A DNA stretch of 23,331 bases from assembly GCA_036510735.1 (NCBI GenBank), contig DATCDK010000218.1, positions 1-23,331 of the forward strand. The letters run 5' to 3'. A program made the position numbers and the translations under genes. The DNA is from PALSA-607 sp036510735 (lineage in GTDB: Bacteria > Actinomycetota > Actinomycetes > Acidothermales > Acidothermaceae). This document shows positions 7,260 through 13,748 of the stretch, piece after piece (position 1 is the first letter of the stretch; each line of letters starts with the position of its first letter). The notes under the pieces were generated by a model that saw only the letters and a list, made by a program, of their open reading frames with translations, did no database searches and was not told where the DNA came from.

Positions 7260-8651
7260 CTAGGCCAGGGTCGCTAGGGGGTTCTCCAACAGCGCTGTCA
7301 GGTCGGCGAGGAACTTCGCACCGGTCGCTCCGTCGAGAGCGCGATGGTCGACCGACAACGTGATCGCCATCGTGTAACCGACCACGACCTGACCGTCGCG
7401 GACGACGGGCTCCTGCTTCGTGGCGCCCACAGCGAGGATCGCGGCCTCGGGTGGATTGATCACGGCGGTGAACTGATCGACGCCGAACATGCCGAGGTTG
7501 CTCACGCTGAACGTGCTGCCGGTGAACTCGTCGACCTTCAGCTTGCCGCTGCGGGCGCGGGTTGCTAGGTCGCGCGTCTCGGCGGAGATCTGGGTCACCG
7601 TCTTTGTGTCGGCGTCGCGGATCACCGGCACGATCAAGCCATCCGGTAGCGCCACGGCGACTCCGACGTGAATGCGGTGGTGCAGGATGAGCTTGTCGCC
7701 GCCGAAGGAGACGTTCACCTCGGGATGCGCGCGCAGCGCAACCGCGACGGCCTTGACGACGATGTCGTTCACGCTGACCTTCGTGGCAGCCTCACCGCGA
7801 CTGGCTGCCAATGCGGCGAGACCCTCGTTGATGCGAGCCCGCGCGGCGACGAGTCCATCGGCCGCGACAACGCTGGTCAGGTAGAAATGCGGAGCCTGCT
7901 GCATGCTCTCGACAAGCCTGCGGGCGGTGATTCGTCGCACGTTGTTGAGTGCGATCTCCTCGTCGTCCGGACCGGTCTGCAGTTCTACTGCCGGCGCAGC
8001 AGGTGCAACGGCCGGTGCAACGGCTGGTGCGACCGCGGCAACCGGCGCAACCGGGGCCGCGGTTTGAGGGCTTGGTGCTGCAGCTGTGCCCAGCGTCGCG
8101 ATCGCATGCTCAACATCGGCGCGCACGATGCGCCCGCCGGGCCCTGAACCGGCGACGGTCGCGAGATCGAGACCCGCGTCGCGGGCGATATTGCGGGCCA
8201 GCGGGGATGCCAGCGGGTGCTTGCCATTGGACGCCGGGGGCGTTGCGGTCGGTGCGGATGCCGCGGCCGCGGCAGGTGCAACTGCCGCGGGCTCAGCGGC
8301 TGGCGACGGGGCCGGTGCGGCACTTGCCGCGGCAGGCGCAGTGCTTTCTGCCGCGGGCGTGGTGCTTTCTGCCACAGGCGCTGTGCTTGCTGCCGCAGGC
8401 GCTGTGGCAGCTCCGGAGCCATCGCCAATGACGGCGATGACCTCACCGATCGGCACCGTCTTGCCGACGTCCACGAGTATCTGCTCGAGAACGCCGGCGT
8501 CGTAGGCCTCCAGTTCCATGGTGGCCTTGTCGGTCTCGATCTCGGCGATCACGTCGCCCTTTTCGATCCGGTCGCCGACGCCTTTCGTCCAGGTGCTGAC
8601 CGTGCCTTCCGTCATGGTGTCGGAAAGCCGAGGCATGAAGACCTGAGGCAT
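7260..8651 (-). CDS. Pyruvate dehydrogenase E2, dihydrolipoyllysine acetyltransferase
   Basis: This encodes 463 residues. The ATG at 8651 has GGGAG six bases upstream. The protein accepts acetyl groups on a lipoyl arm and transfers them to CoA, forming the core of the PDH complex. Domains: one lipoyl domain (residues 1-76) with the modified lysine K42 in ETDKATMELEAYDAG; an Ala/Pro-rich flexible linker (about 78-140); a peripheral subunit-binding domain (about 146-184, ASPLARNIARDAGLDL...GGRIVRADVEHAI); a second Ala/Pro linker; and the catalytic domain (about 233-463) with SVDHRALDGATGAKF, active-site H436 and D440. It lies 24 nt after the E1-beta stop in the same operon. No E3 gene follows, so the complex must use one encoded elsewhere. 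A branched-chain complex role is the main alternative. Confidence 0.93.
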   Translation of the reverse strand: MPQVFMPRLSDTMTEGTVSTWTKGVGDRIEKGDVIAEIETDKATMELEAYDAGVLEQILVDVGKTVPIGEVIAVIGDGSGAATAPAAASTAPVAESTTPAAESTAPAAASAAPAPSPAAEPAAVAPAAAAASAPTATPPASNGKHPLASPLARNIARDAGLDLATVAGSGPGGRIVRADVEHAIATLGTAAAPSPQTAAPVAPVAAVAPAVAPAVAPAAPAVELQTGPDDEEIALNNVRRITARRLVESMQQAPHFYLTSVVAADGLVAARARINEGLAALAASRGEAATKVSVNDIVVKAVAVALRAHPEVNVSFGGDKLILHHRIHVGVAVALPDGLIVPVIRDADTKTVTQISAETRDLATRARSGKLKVDEFTGSTFSVSNLGMFGVDQFTAVINPPEAAILAVGATKQEPVVRDGQVVVGYTMAITLSVDHRALDGATGAKFLADLTALLENPLATLA

Positions 8652-8675
8652 CGAGAACTCCCTAAGCTCTGACGC

Positions 8676-9671
8676 TCAGCCGCGGAAGCGGGTGGCGTCG
8701 AGGGTTTCGTGGATAACTTTGAGCAGCGCCGTGGCGTCCGGTAGCGCGGCCAGCTCGAGTGGTTTCGCGTAGGGCAAAGGAATTTCGGCCGCGGCGACTC
8801 TGCGAACGGGCGCGTCGAGGTAGTCGAACGCGCCCTCTTGGATCGTCGCGGCGATCTCCGCACCGACGCCGTACGACAGCCAATCCTCTTCGAGAACGAC
8901 AGCCTTCCCTGTCTTGCGTACCGACTGCAGGATGGTCGAGCGGTCGAGTGGCCGCAGCGATCGAAGGTCGACGACTTCGACCGAGATGCCTTCGTCCTCC
9001 TCCAGTCGTCGCGCGACGTCAAGGGCGACGGCGGCCATCCGCGAATACGACACGATCGTGATGTCGGTGCCGGCCTTCGTGACGGCGGCCTTGCCGATCT
9101 CGGTCACATAATCGCCGTCCGGTACTTCGCCCTTGGTGTTGTAGAGGGCAAGGTGCTCGATGAACATCACCGGGTCGTCGTCCCGGATCGATGCTGCCAG
9201 CAGACCCTTCGCGTCGGCAGGCGTCGAGGGCATCACGACCTTCAGACCGGGTACGTGCGCGTACCAGACCTCGAGGTTTTGCGAGTGTGTCGCGGCGAGC
9301 TGCTGACCCCCGCCGCCGGGCGTGCGGATCACCATCGGCACGGTCGACTGACCGCCGAACATCGTGTGAATCTTGGCGGCGTGGTTCACGATCTGGTCCA
9401 TCGCCACGATCGAGAAGTTGATCGTCATGATTTCGACCACCGGTCGCAACCCAAGCATTGCGGCGCCGATGGCGGCACCGACGAAGCCTTCTTCGGAGAT
9501 CGGCGTGTCACGCACTCGCTCGGGGCCGAACTCGGCGAGCAGGCCAGCCGTGATCTTGTATGAGCCTTCGAAGATGCCGATCTCCTCGCCCATCAAGAAG
9601 ACGTTGGGGTCACGCAGCAACTCCGAGCGCAAGGTCTCGTTAAGCGCTTGGCGATAGGTAATGACAGCCAC
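8676..9671 (-). CDS. Pyruvate dehydrogenase E1 component, beta subunit
   Basis: This encodes 331 residues from a GTG at 9671, with GAAAGG about nine bases upstream. It matches the transketolase-like beta subunit of heterotetrameric E1: ITYRQALNETLRSELLRDPNVFLMGEEIG, DTPISEEGFVGAAIGAAMLGLRPVVEIMT (E60 is the expected thiamine-activating glutamate), and TPGGGGQQLAATHSQNLE. The C-terminal domain has VVDLRSLRPLDRSTI and VVLEEDW. With the alpha subunit it decarboxylates pyruvate using thiamine diphosphate. Overall phrasing looks closer to the organellar/alphaproteobacterial PDH type than to branched-chain E1, a judgement from memory of the families. It is 15 nt downstream of E1-alpha and 24 nt upstream of E2, so the three are one operon. 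Confidence 0.93.
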   Translation of the reverse strand: MAVITYRQALNETLRSELLRDPNVFLMGEEIGIFEGSYKITAGLLAEFGPERVRDTPISEEGFVGAAIGAAMLGLRPVVEIMTINFSIVAMDQIVNHAAKIHTMFGGQSTVPMVIRTPGGGGQQLAATHSQNLEVWYAHVPGLKVVMPSTPADAKGLLAASIRDDDPVMFIEHLALYNTKGEVPDGDYVTEIGKAAVTKAGTDITIVSYSRMAAVALDVARRLEEDEGISVEVVDLRSLRPLDRSTILQSVRKTGKAVVLEEDWLSYGVGAEIAATIQEGAFDYLDAPVRRVAAAEIPLPYAKPLELAALPDATALLKVIHETLDATRFRG

Positions 9672-9686
9672 AGGAATCGCCTTTCG

Positions 9687-10835
9687 CTACAGGAAGTGGA
9701 GCGGGTCGCCGGGCAACTCGTGGGGTGCGTTCGCCACCGGGGTTGCGTACGCATGCGCGAAGAGCTGGTCGGGACTGGGATTGGGACTGCTGTCGGCGAA
9801 CTGGACGCAGTCGTTGACTTCGATCTCCACGTCAGCGTCGATGGTCGCGGCCTCGTCGGCAGACAAGACGCGGGCCGCGATGAGCTTCGCCCGGTAAGCG
9901 GCGAGCGGATCGAGATCGTGCAGGCGCTGGATTTCCTCTTTACTGCGGTACGTCGCGGGATCAACGACGCTGTGGCCGCGAAGCCGCCAGCTGGTGGCTT
10001 CGAGGATCGTGGGCTGTCGTTCTTCGCGAGCCAGCCGCAACGCTTCGGCCATGGCTTCACGGGTGGCGACGACGTCATTGCCGTCGACCCGCACGCCGGG
10101 GATGCGAAACGCCGAGCCGCGCTTGTAGAGGTCGGGCTCACCTGACGCGCGCTCGACCGAGGTGCCCATACCCAGGTGGTTGTTGACGATGAGGAACACG
10201 ATCGGCAGCTTCCAGATGGCGGCTAGGTTGAGCGACTCGTGCCATGCGCCGATGTTGGTGGTGGCGTCCCCGAGCTGACACACCACTGCTTCTGCGTCCG
10301 GGCCACCGGGGCCGCGATATGCGATCGCCAGCGCTGCGCCGGTCGCGGGCGGCATCTGACCGCCGACGATCGCGTAGCCGCCAAGAAGTCGCTTCTCGAC
10401 GTCATACAGGTGCATCGAGCCGCCCCACCCGTGGGAAACCCCGGTGGTGCGACCGAACAGCTCGGCCATCACGCGGCGGGGCTCGATGCCGCGCGCAATC
10501 GCATAGCCGTGCTCGCGGTACGTCGTGAAGAGGTAGTCGTGCGGCGCCATTGCGGCCATCGTGCCGACGACGGTGGCTTCCTCGCCGAGGTTCAGGTGGC
10601 AGTACCCACCGATCTTGGCCCGCTGATACATCTCGGCGGTGCGCTCTTCGAACCGGCGAATGAGCTGCATCTGCCGGTAGTAGCCACGGAGCCGGTCGAG
10701 CGGTTCCCCGGGAAAGGCCGAGCTCGCGACGGACTTGGTACTCGCCTTTCCGGTCGCCCGTTTCTCACTGCTCGCTGCACGGGTTGCGGTCTTCTGCTGT
10801 GCGGGCGGCACGGCGTCTCCTTCGAGGCGGCTCAT
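9687..10835 (-). CDS. Pyruvate dehydrogenase E1 component, alpha subunit
   Basis: The frame is open back to 10952, but the ATG at 10835 overlaps the stop of the CBS gene by one base (TGATG) and gives 382 residues, the expected size plus a tail. Key motifs are GGYCHLNLGEEA, YREHGYAIARG, SHGWGGSMHLYDVEKRLLGGYAIVGGQ and the thiamine-diphosphate motif GDATTNIGAWHESLN...LIVNN (G189 to N219). The GGSMH/GGQ pattern is characteristic of PDH-type E1-alpha; the phosphorylation-loop region appears as RLRGHSVVDPATYR. Residues 1-45 are an unusual Ala/Lys/Ser/Thr-rich, basic extension (QQKTATRAASSEKRATGKAS) that probably lies outside the fold and may contact E2, as flexible E1 tails do in other systems. 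The subunit functions with the downstream E1-beta. Confidence 0.93.
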   Translation of the reverse strand: MSRLEGDAVPPAQQKTATRAASSEKRATGKASTKSVASSAFPGEPLDRLRGYYRQMQLIRRFEERTAEMYQRAKIGGYCHLNLGEEATVVGTMAAMAPHDYLFTTYREHGYAIARGIEPRRVMAELFGRTTGVSHGWGGSMHLYDVEKRLLGGYAIVGGQMPPATGAALAIAYRGPGGPDAEAVVCQLGDATTNIGAWHESLNLAAIWKLPIVFLIVNNHLGMGTSVERASGEPDLYKRGSAFRIPGVRVDGNDVVATREAMAEALRLAREERQPTILEATSWRLRGHSVVDPATYRSKEEIQRLHDLDPLAAYRAKLIAARVLSADEAATIDADVEIEVNDCVQFADSSPNPSPDQLFAHAYATPVANAPHELPGDPLHFL

Positions 10836-11302
10836 CAGGTTCCGGGGGTTTGTTGCAGATGAACGAAACGCACGGTGTCGGCTGCGCAAGTGGGGCAGGA
10901 CGCCGGGGGGTGCTCGCCGCGCGCTTGCGTGCCACAGACCTCGCACACCCACTCCATGGCGATCAGCGCGACGATGTCGGCGCGACTGACGATGCCGACC
11001 AACCGACCGCCGGACAACACGGGAACGCGGCGAATTCGCCGATCAACGAGCAGGTGCCGGACGTCGTCGACGTCGGTGTCCTCGGTCACGCTGATGATGC
11101 CCGGCGACATGACGTCGAGCGCGGTCGGGCCGTCACGGGAGATCAGGTCGTGCTCGCTCACAAGGCCGACGACAGCTCCGGAGGCGTCAAGGACCGGTAC
11201 CGCGCTAATGCGGTGCTGGACGAGGAGCTTGGCGATATCGGCCGTGGGCACGTCGAGGCCGACCGTGTAGACCGGCGCCTTCATGATCTCTTTGACCTTC
11301 AA
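10835..11302 (-). CDS. CBS-domain protein with C-terminal zinc ribbon, coupled to pdh E1-alpha
   Basis: With the TTG at 11302 the protein has 155 residues and begins MKVKEIMKAPVYTVG, the usual opening of a CBS pair; a GTG at 11371 would add 23 residues of poorly conserved sequence. CBS1 spans about 7-55 (ISAVPVLDASGAVVGLVSEHDLI) and CBS2 about 64-115 (IRRVPVLSGGRLVGIVSRADIVALI). The tail holds a rubredoxin-like ribbon with CEVC (C120, C123) and CPTC (C136, C139). CBS pairs bind adenine nucleotides or related ligands. The gene's TGA shares a base with the E1-alpha ATG, so the two are translationally coupled. It may sense energy or redox state for the PDH complex, which is inference from context. 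GGGGCGGAA upstream is a weak ribosome site for the TTG. Confidence 0.85.
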   Translation of the reverse strand: MKVKEIMKAPVYTVGLDVPTADIAKLLVQHRISAVPVLDASGAVVGLVSEHDLISRDGPTALDVMSPGIISVTEDTDVDDVRHLLVDRRIRRVPVLSGGRLVGIVSRADIVALIAMEWVCEVCGTQARGEHPPASCPTCAADTVRFVHLQQTPGT

Positions 11303-11345
11303 GGGTTCCGCCCCGCGCTGCTCCGCGCCGGGCGCCCGTGGACCG

Positions 11346-11361
11346 CCGGGCTTTAGCCCGG
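11346..11361. repeat. Inverted repeat in the leader of the CBS-pdh operon
   Basis: CCGGGC and GCCCGG enclose a four-base TTTA loop, giving a compact hairpin 44 bp upstream of the TTG start. It may be a tatB terminator or a leader structure; no T-tract follows. Confidence 0.45.
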
Positions 11362-11414
11362 TTCGTACCACGTGGGTCGCGCCGACGACTTGTGGTCGAT
11401 TGGCGTAGCCGAGC

Positions 11415-11428
11415 CTACCGGCCGGTAG
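11415..11428. repeat. Perfect 14-bp palindrome between tatB and the CBS gene
   Basis: CTACCGGCCGGTAG reads the same on both strands and begins 10 bp beyond the tatB stop. It could be a dimer-binding operator for the CBS-pdh operon or part of a terminator. Position and symmetry are the only evidence. Confidence 0.45.
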
Positions 11429-11438
11429 CGCAGTTGCG

Positions 11439-11822
11439 TCAGGTCGCGTCGAGGTCGTACGGAGCCGGCTCTGTGAGCGCCCCGAATGGGACTGGCGCCG
11501 GCGACGGCGCGCCGCTCGCTGTGGTCGTGCCGGCGGTCGAGGGTCCCCGGCCTGCTGCGGGGGACGTGAGGTCAGAGTCCAGGTCGTCGAGCAGGTGCTT
11601 GCGTACGAAGGTGCGGGGGTTCAGGTCAGAGAAGTCGAATTCACCGACGGTGTCACCGAGCTCGGACTTCAACTCGGTGCGCGCGGTTTGCGCCATCTCC
11701 CGCAGTTGTCGCAACGTGCGACCGGCGTCGCGCGCCAACTGTGGCAGTCGGTCGGGCCCGAAGACGACGAGTGCGATGACGCCGAGCACCATCAACTTCC
11801 ACATGCTCAGGTCGAACGGCAC
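11439..11822 (-). CDS. tatB: Sec-independent (Tat) translocase subunit TatB
   Basis: This encodes 127 residues. The GTG at 11822 has GGGAGG six bases upstream, a strong ribosome site. The protein has one N-terminal membrane helix (about 6-22, MWKLMVLGVIALVVFGPDRLPQ) followed by an amphipathic helix (LARDAGRTLRQLREMAQTARTELKSELGD). The family-typical FGPDRLP hinge and the motif FDFSDLNPRTFVRKHLL are found in actinobacterial TatB rather than TatA. The C-terminal 40 residues are a disordered Pro/Ala/Ser/Thr tail. TatB receives twin-arginine signal peptides together with TatC and passes folded proteins to the TatA pore. tatA and tatC are not in this window. It lies between lsr2 and the CBS-pdh genes on the same strand; a gap of over 100 bp on either side suggests its own transcript. 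Confidence 0.93.
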   Translation of the reverse strand: MPFDLSMWKLMVLGVIALVVFGPDRLPQLARDAGRTLRQLREMAQTARTELKSELGDTVGEFDFSDLNPRTFVRKHLLDDLDSDLTSPAAGRGPSTAGTTTASGAPSPAPVPFGALTEPAPYDLDAT

Positions 11823-11941
11823 GTCGCACCTCCCACTCAGCGCTGGTGGAGCTGGCGAGGAACGAGCCGGCGGAGCCAGCGCGTATGTCGCGGTCTTAGG
11901 TTAATGGCGGTTCGCCGCGACGGGACCGTTCGGATCCCCGA

Positions 11942-12283
11942 TTAGTGGCCAGCCGCCCGGTAGCGCTCGAGAACGGCCAGCGGAATGCGGCCGCGATCAG
12001 GGACCGCGACCCTGTTCGCCTTCGCCCATGCACGAACAGCCCGCGGATCGGCGGCGACCTCGACGCGGCGTTGCACCACGGTGCGTCCACGGCCACGTCC
12101 GGTGGTGCGCACCAATCGGCGTCCGGCCTCGCTGTATGCGGCCATCGCTGCCCGCAAGCGATCGGCGTTGCGCTTGCCGAGGTCGATTTCATAGTTGACG
12201 CCATCGAGGGAGAAATAGATCGTCTCCACGGCGCTGCCGCCATCGATGTCGTCGACGAGATTGACCGAGACTCTTTGCGCCAT
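11942..12283 (-). CDS. lsr2: Lsr2-family nucleoid-associated protein
   Basis: This encodes 113 residues. The ATG at 12283 has AAGGA six to ten bases upstream. Lsr2 is the actinobacterial H-NS analogue that bridges DNA and silences AT-rich regions. The N-terminal dimerisation domain is clear (MAQRVSVNLVDDIDGGSAVETIYFSLDGVNYEIDLGKRNADRLR), as is the C-terminal DNA-binding domain ending in ADPRAVRAWAKANRVAVPDRGRIPLAV, where RGR is the AT-hook-like minor-groove binder. The linker contains extra Arg/Gly (TTGRGRGRTVVQRR), which may add nonspecific DNA contacts. Size agrees with the family. The upstream region is locally AT-rich, which fits possible autoregulation. The divergent gene encodes an 81-aa repeat protein. 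Confidence 0.96.
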   Translation of the reverse strand: MAQRVSVNLVDDIDGGSAVETIYFSLDGVNYEIDLGKRNADRLRAAMAAYSEAGRRLVRTTGRGRGRTVVQRRVEVAADPRAVRAWAKANRVAVPDRGRIPLAVLERYRAAGH

Positions 12284-12418
12284 CGCCTGTCCTTGTCCTC
12301 GGCTAGCTCGAAACCTGCCGCAATCATCGCAGCCTGCGCCCGCACGCCCGCCTTACGGGTCCCCGCTTCGGTGGCTGTGGTCGGGTGCCAAAGGACTGAA
12401 CAGCCAACTGGCGAAAGA

Positions 12419-12448
12419 CCTATGGACATTCGGCTGATGGAATATCAA
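12419..12448 (-). promoter_or_regulatory. Candidate lsr2 promoter in an AT-rich patch
   Basis: On the minus strand a -35 TTGATA (12448-12443) and a -10 CATAGG (12424-12419) are separated by 18 bp. It would give lsr2 a leader of about 130 nt. The patch 12421-12470 has 30 A/T among 50 bases, unusual in this window. The -10 match is weak. Confidence 0.3.
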
Positions 12449-12492
12449 ATTGGACTAAGGCAGACTTATCCCCTCAAGCCCGGAGGTGACGC

Positions 12493-12738
12493 ATGGTCGA
12501 CGCGGATGTTGCAGGTGAGCGCTGGCGCAACGCCCTCGCGGAGCTCGAATACGCGGAACGGCACGGATCTCCGTCCGATGAGGTCGCGCAGCTTGCCAAA
12601 GGCGTGATCGAGGCTCGGGTCGCGATGTTCCAGGCCGGAATCGCGCGCGCCCGGGCGGTGCCCCCCTACCTGCTGCCTCCCTACCTGCTGCCCGCGTATG
12701 TGCTGCCCGCGTATGTGCAGGTCGTCGCGCTGCCATAG
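12493..12738 (+). CDS. Small protein with C-terminal [PA]Y[LV]LP pentapeptide repeats, function unknown
   Basis: This encodes 81 residues. A very good ribosome site, GGAGGTGA (12481-12488), precedes the ATG at 12493, which makes this a credible gene despite its size. Residues 1-54 are helical and charged (ERWRNALAELEYAERHGSPSDEVAQLAKGVIEARVAMFQAGIARAR). Residues 58-77 are four pentapeptides, PYLLP, PYLLP, AYVLP, AYVQV. I do not recognise a family for the whole protein. The repeats have no charged residue and could pack on membrane or form a proline-tyrosine binding strip; neither is established. The gene is divergent from lsr2 and ends 11 bp before the SMP-30-family gene, so the two may be co-transcribed. 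Confidence 0.65.
   Translation: MVDADVAGERWRNALAELEYAERHGSPSDEVAQLAKGVIEARVAMFQAGIARARAVPPYLLPPYLLPAYVLPAYVQVVALP
12664..12723 (+). repeat. Four 15-bp tandem repeats at the end of the small gene
   Basis: The units run 12664-12678, 12679-12693, 12694-12708 and 12709-12723. The first two differ at one base in fifteen, and the last two share GCGTATGTGC, which suggests two rounds of recent duplication. All stay in frame. Confidence 0.85.
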
Positions 12739-12749
12739 CATCGCGCGTC
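12736..12749 (+). promoter_or_regulatory. Candidate leaderless -10 box for the SMP-30-family gene
   Basis: TAGCAT (12736-12741) lies 8 nt before the ATG at 12750, and that ATG has no Shine-Dalgarno sequence. The first three bases of the box are the stop codon of the upstream 81-aa gene. No good -35 is visible. Confidence 0.35.
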
Positions 12750-13619
12750 ATGGCCGACGTCGAGCAGCTGACCGGACCCGTTGCATTTCATGCCGAGGGC
12801 CCGGTCTGGTCACCCTCGTGGGGCGGATTGCGCTGGGTCGACATGTTCGCCGGCGACGTCCTTTCGATGGATCTCGAGGGCAGTGACGACCGGGACGGTG
12901 CTATCGGGCGCCGGCACGTCGGCGCAATCGCGGCTGCCCTTCGCCCGCGACGCGGTGGGGGAGCCGTCATCGCGGTCGAGCGAGGGTTCCTGCTCGAAGA
13001 TGCGGACGGCGAGTTGACTCCGCTGCCGGATCTGTGGACCGATCCAGGCCTTCGCATGAACGAAGGCGCTTGCGACCCCGATGGCCGCTTCTATTGCGGC
13101 TCGATGGCGTACGACAAAGGAGCGGGTCGGGGCACTGTGTATCGACTCGATACCGACCGGACGACGTCGGTGGTCTTCGGTGGCAGCACGATCTCCAACG
13201 GTCTTGCGTGGAGTCCGGACGGGTCGCTCGCCTACTACATCGATTCGGACACTCGTCGTATCGACGTGTTCGACTACGCCACGGACGCGGGCCTCACTGG
13301 GCGACGCACGTTGGTCGAAATCACTGAGGGCGCTGGCGACCCGGACGGGATGACGGTCGACGCGCAAGGACATCTGTGGGTCGCGTTGTACGCCGGGTCT
13401 GCGGTCCGCCGTTATCGGCCGGACGGCGTTCTCGACGGCGTCATCGAGTTGCCGGTGACCAACGTGACGGCGTGCACGTTCGCCGGAGCCGACCTGGACC
13501 AGCTCGTCATCACCACCTCGCGAGAGGGCCTGCCGCAGGGCAGCCAGCCCGAGGCCGGGTCGCTTTTCCGTAGCCGCCCCGGCGTGACCGGTCTACCGGT
13601 CGCCGAATTCGCGGGCTAG
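12750..13619 (+). CDS. SMP-30/gluconolactonase/LRE-family protein
   Basis: This encodes 289 residues forming a six-bladed beta-propeller. Divalent-metal ligands of the family are visible: E16 in HAEGPVW, N150 in ISNGLAWSPDG and D199 in GDPDGMTVD. The substrate-contact pair R102/N104 sits in LRMNEGACDPDGRFYCGSMAYD. GTVYRLD, AYYIDSDTRRIDVFDYA and GHLWVALYAGSAVRRY are typical blade segments. The family hydrolyses sugar lactones such as gluconolactone or related lactones; the exact substrate is not predictable. The ATG at 12750 is chosen because the conserved N-terminus begins here, and the transcript may be leaderless. No sugar-pathway gene is directly adjacent, although an aldose epimerase lies about 6 kb downstream on the opposite strand. 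The family call is strong. Confidence 0.92.
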   Translation: MADVEQLTGPVAFHAEGPVWSPSWGGLRWVDMFAGDVLSMDLEGSDDRDGAIGRRHVGAIAAALRPRRGGGAVIAVERGFLLEDADGELTPLPDLWTDPGLRMNEGACDPDGRFYCGSMAYDKGAGRGTVYRLDTDRTTSVVFGGSTISNGLAWSPDGSLAYYIDSDTRRIDVFDYATDAGLTGRRTLVEITEGAGDPDGMTVDAQGHLWVALYAGSAVRRYRPDGVLDGVIELPVTNVTACTFAGADLDQLVITTSREGLPQGSQPEAGSLFRSRPGVTGLPVAEFAG

Positions 13620-13748
13620 CGCTCCAAGCCGGCGGCCGACGGCCGACACCGGCCATTCTCAGCAAATTCGTGGTCGCGTCACAGCAGACGTACAGCTTCA
13701 CCTGCTGACCTGTCTTCGAGCCTGAGACTCTGACTGCGAGGAACGCAC

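Noticed and set aside
10836..10952. Longer E1-alpha start upstream of 10835
   Set aside because: It would read through the zinc-ribbon coding end of the CBS gene in another frame, and the TGATG coupling at 10835 is a better start.
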